Shown here one piece after another: positions 63,073-64,000 of a DNA stretch of 64,000 nucleotides (position 1 is the stretch's first letter; each line of letters starts with the position of its first letter). Source of the DNA: CAVPDE01 sp963702565 (GTDB lineage: Bacteria > Desulfobacterota > DSM-4660 > Desulfatiglandales > HGW-15); NCBI GenBank assembly GCA_963702565.1, contig CAVPDE010000020.1, forward strand, positions 107,491 through 171,490, read 5' to 3'. The notes under the pieces were generated by a model. That model was not told the DNA's origin and ran no database searches. It worked only from the letters and a program-made list of their open reading frames with translations. The translations under genes and the position numbers were made by a program.

Positions 63073-64000
63073 GTGCTGCACACAAGTTTCAGTGGCCCAC
63101 GGTGTTTTCAGGTTTGCGAGGGTTCACCTGGGCAAATTTTCCCAGCGAGATCTCAGCCGGCATTACCCTGGCGGCGTTGATCATCCCCCTCAATATAGGA
63201 TATGCGCAGGTGGCCGGGTTGCCTCCTGTGTTCGGCCTCTATGCGGGCATCATTCCACTCGCCATATTTGCCCTCTTCACCAGCTCGCGCCATGTCGTGG
63301 GAAGCCCGGATGCCCCCATTGCTGCGATCATGGGAGCGATGCTTATCGGCTTTGCTCCGATAGGAGACCCGCTGCGCGTGCAATATGCCCTGGCCCTTGC
63401 TTTGATGTGCGGCCTGCTGTTCTTTGTGTTCTGGCTTTTCCGGCTGGCGTTTCTCGCCAATTTCCTATCCCGGGCGGTGCTGGCCGGCTTCATCACGGGC
63501 TTGGGGATCGAGGTGTTGACCAACCAGGTCAGAAGGATCCTCGGGGCTTCTCATGTAGAAGGATCGGGATTGGCGGCGATCGCCGAACAACTCCATGGTT
63601 CGATGGCCACTTCCGTTGACACCACGGGTTATTTTGTGGAGCTCATCGCCCTGTTTGAGTCCATACCTCATGCGAATCTCTACTCAGTCGCGATCGGGCT
63701 GGGCGCTTTTGTGATCGTGCGTTTAATGAAAGCATACGTGCCCAAGGCACCGGCGGCGTTGATAGCCCTGATCCTGATGACGGTCATCGTAGCCGTGTTC
63801 GGCTTGGATCAAAAAGGGGTTAAGGTGCTGGGGTCGCTGCCGTCGGGACTGCCGTCCCTGACGCTGCCCAACGTGCCGCCAGCCGACTATTTGCGCCTGC
63901 TGCCCGGCGCCATGGCGGTGGTCGGCATCACCCTGTGCGAGGCATTGCTGCTGGTCCGCAGCTGCAGCCGCCAGCACAACACCAAGGCGGATGGTGACCA
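63069..64000 (+). CDS. SulP family anion transporter (cut by window edge)
   Basis: The frame is open without a break from ATG 63069 to the last base, about 310 residues. The N-terminus is WPTVFSGLRGFTWANFPSEISAGITLAALIIPLNIGYAQVAGLPPVFGLYAGIIPLAIFALFTSSRHVVGSPDAPIAAIMG, the SulP signature with PxNxGYAxVAGLPPxxGLY. Further helices follow (FVFWLFRLAFLANFLSRAVLAGFITGLGIEVLTNQ, LIALILMTVIVAVFGL, LLPGAMAVVGITLCEALLLVRS). Its STAS domain, if present, lies beyond the window. It is a different gene from the SulP at 21980 and is coupled to the unknown membrane protein before it. Confidence 0.92.
   Translation, partial: MSAAHKFQWPTVFSGLRGFTWANFPSEISAGITLAALIIPLNIGYAQVAGLPPVFGLYAGIIPLAIFALFTSSRHVVGSPDAPIAAIMGAMLIGFAPIGDPLRVQYALALALMCGLLFFVFWLFRLAFLANFLSRAVLAGFITGLGIEVLTNQVRRILGASHVEGSGLAAIAEQLHGSMATSVDTTGYFVELIALFESIPHANLYSVAIGLGAFVIVRLMKAYVPKAPAALIALILMTVIVAVFGLDQKGVKVLGSLPSGLPSLTLPNVPPADYLRLLPGAMAVVGITLCEALLLVRSCSRQHNTKADGD

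Overview
The window reads as a chromosomal segment of a Gram-negative, probably anaerobic bacterium, most likely a Desulfobacterota (deltaproteobacterial, Syntrophobacter/Desulfomonile-like) genome or metagenome bin. This rests on the mix of genes: outer-membrane porin, tripartite TctAB carrier, Pta/AckA plus a CoA-transferase, anaerobic sulfatase maturase, CoA-disulfide reductase, polyphosphate enzymes, many toxin-antitoxin pairs and many small dispersed palindromic repeats. The taxon is an inference. No rRNA, tRNA or CRISPR array was seen.

At least 20 single-base frame breaks occur in otherwise well-conserved genes (pgi, gnd, an NhaP-type antiporter, pta, parA, ppk1, CYTH-CHAD, sulfatase, a sensor kinase, CoA-disulfide reductase and others). 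Most of those I could localise sit in runs of 2-4 identical bases, so they look like uncorrected base-calling errors rather than gene decay. Such genes are annotated here as single units with the break position given.

Layout. 0-5.3 kb: end of a tctB-tctA carrier operon, an arylsulfotransferase-like propeller protein, a small exported Tyr-rich protein, and a DUF4143 ATPase with its own repeat-rich promoter. 5.6-9.8 kb: pgi, gnd and pgl (sugar phosphate and pentose phosphate steps), interrupted by a DUF559 gene bounded by inverted copies of a palindromic repeat. 9.8-16.4 kb: a FixL/FixJ-like two-component pair with a periplasmic substrate-binding-like sensor, a BrnT-type toxin locus, a lipoprotein, an AI-2E family permease and a CoA-transferase. 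16.7-21.8 kb: cation/H+ antiporter, pta, ackA and a GNAT acetyltransferase. 22-32.4 kb: a SulP transporter and a polyphosphate island (two ppk2, sixA-like phosphatase, CYTH triphosphatase, ParA ATPase, CYTH-CHAD protein, ppk1) peppered with three long-hairpin MITE-like elements. 32.9-36 kb: hicBA, a C39-like peptidase fusion, an M20 peptidase, and a remnant of a second CoA-transferase locus. 36.3-43.5 kb: envelope genes (broken porin, K+ channel, SYLF protein, lipoprotein, DUF3300 and DUF2950 proteins, amino-acid-binding protein). 43.7-48 kb: a lipoprotein, a CrtQ-like glycosyltransferase with a CrtO-like acyltransferase, and an ABC-2 exporter. 48.2-50.9 kb: a toxin-antitoxin island (vapBC, relB/yafQ, brnTA). 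51-55.5 kb: a sulfatase with its radical-SAM maturase, flanked by direct remnants of sigma-54 regulator genes. 55.6-58.9 kb: a second copy of the 10-kb sensor domain, now on a NarL-type kinase, with two response regulators. 58.9-64 kb: CoA-disulfide reductase-rhodanese, cupin, AhpD-like protein, a membrane protein and a SulP gene running off the edge.

The most interesting points are the polyphosphate island with an embedded ParA and CHAD protein; the two MITE-like copies around sixA, whose inner stems differ in sequence but remain self-complementary; the sensor domain shared by two unrelated kinase types; the CrtQ/CrtO pair without visible carotenoid genes; and the sulfatase cassette bounded by matching regulator remnants.
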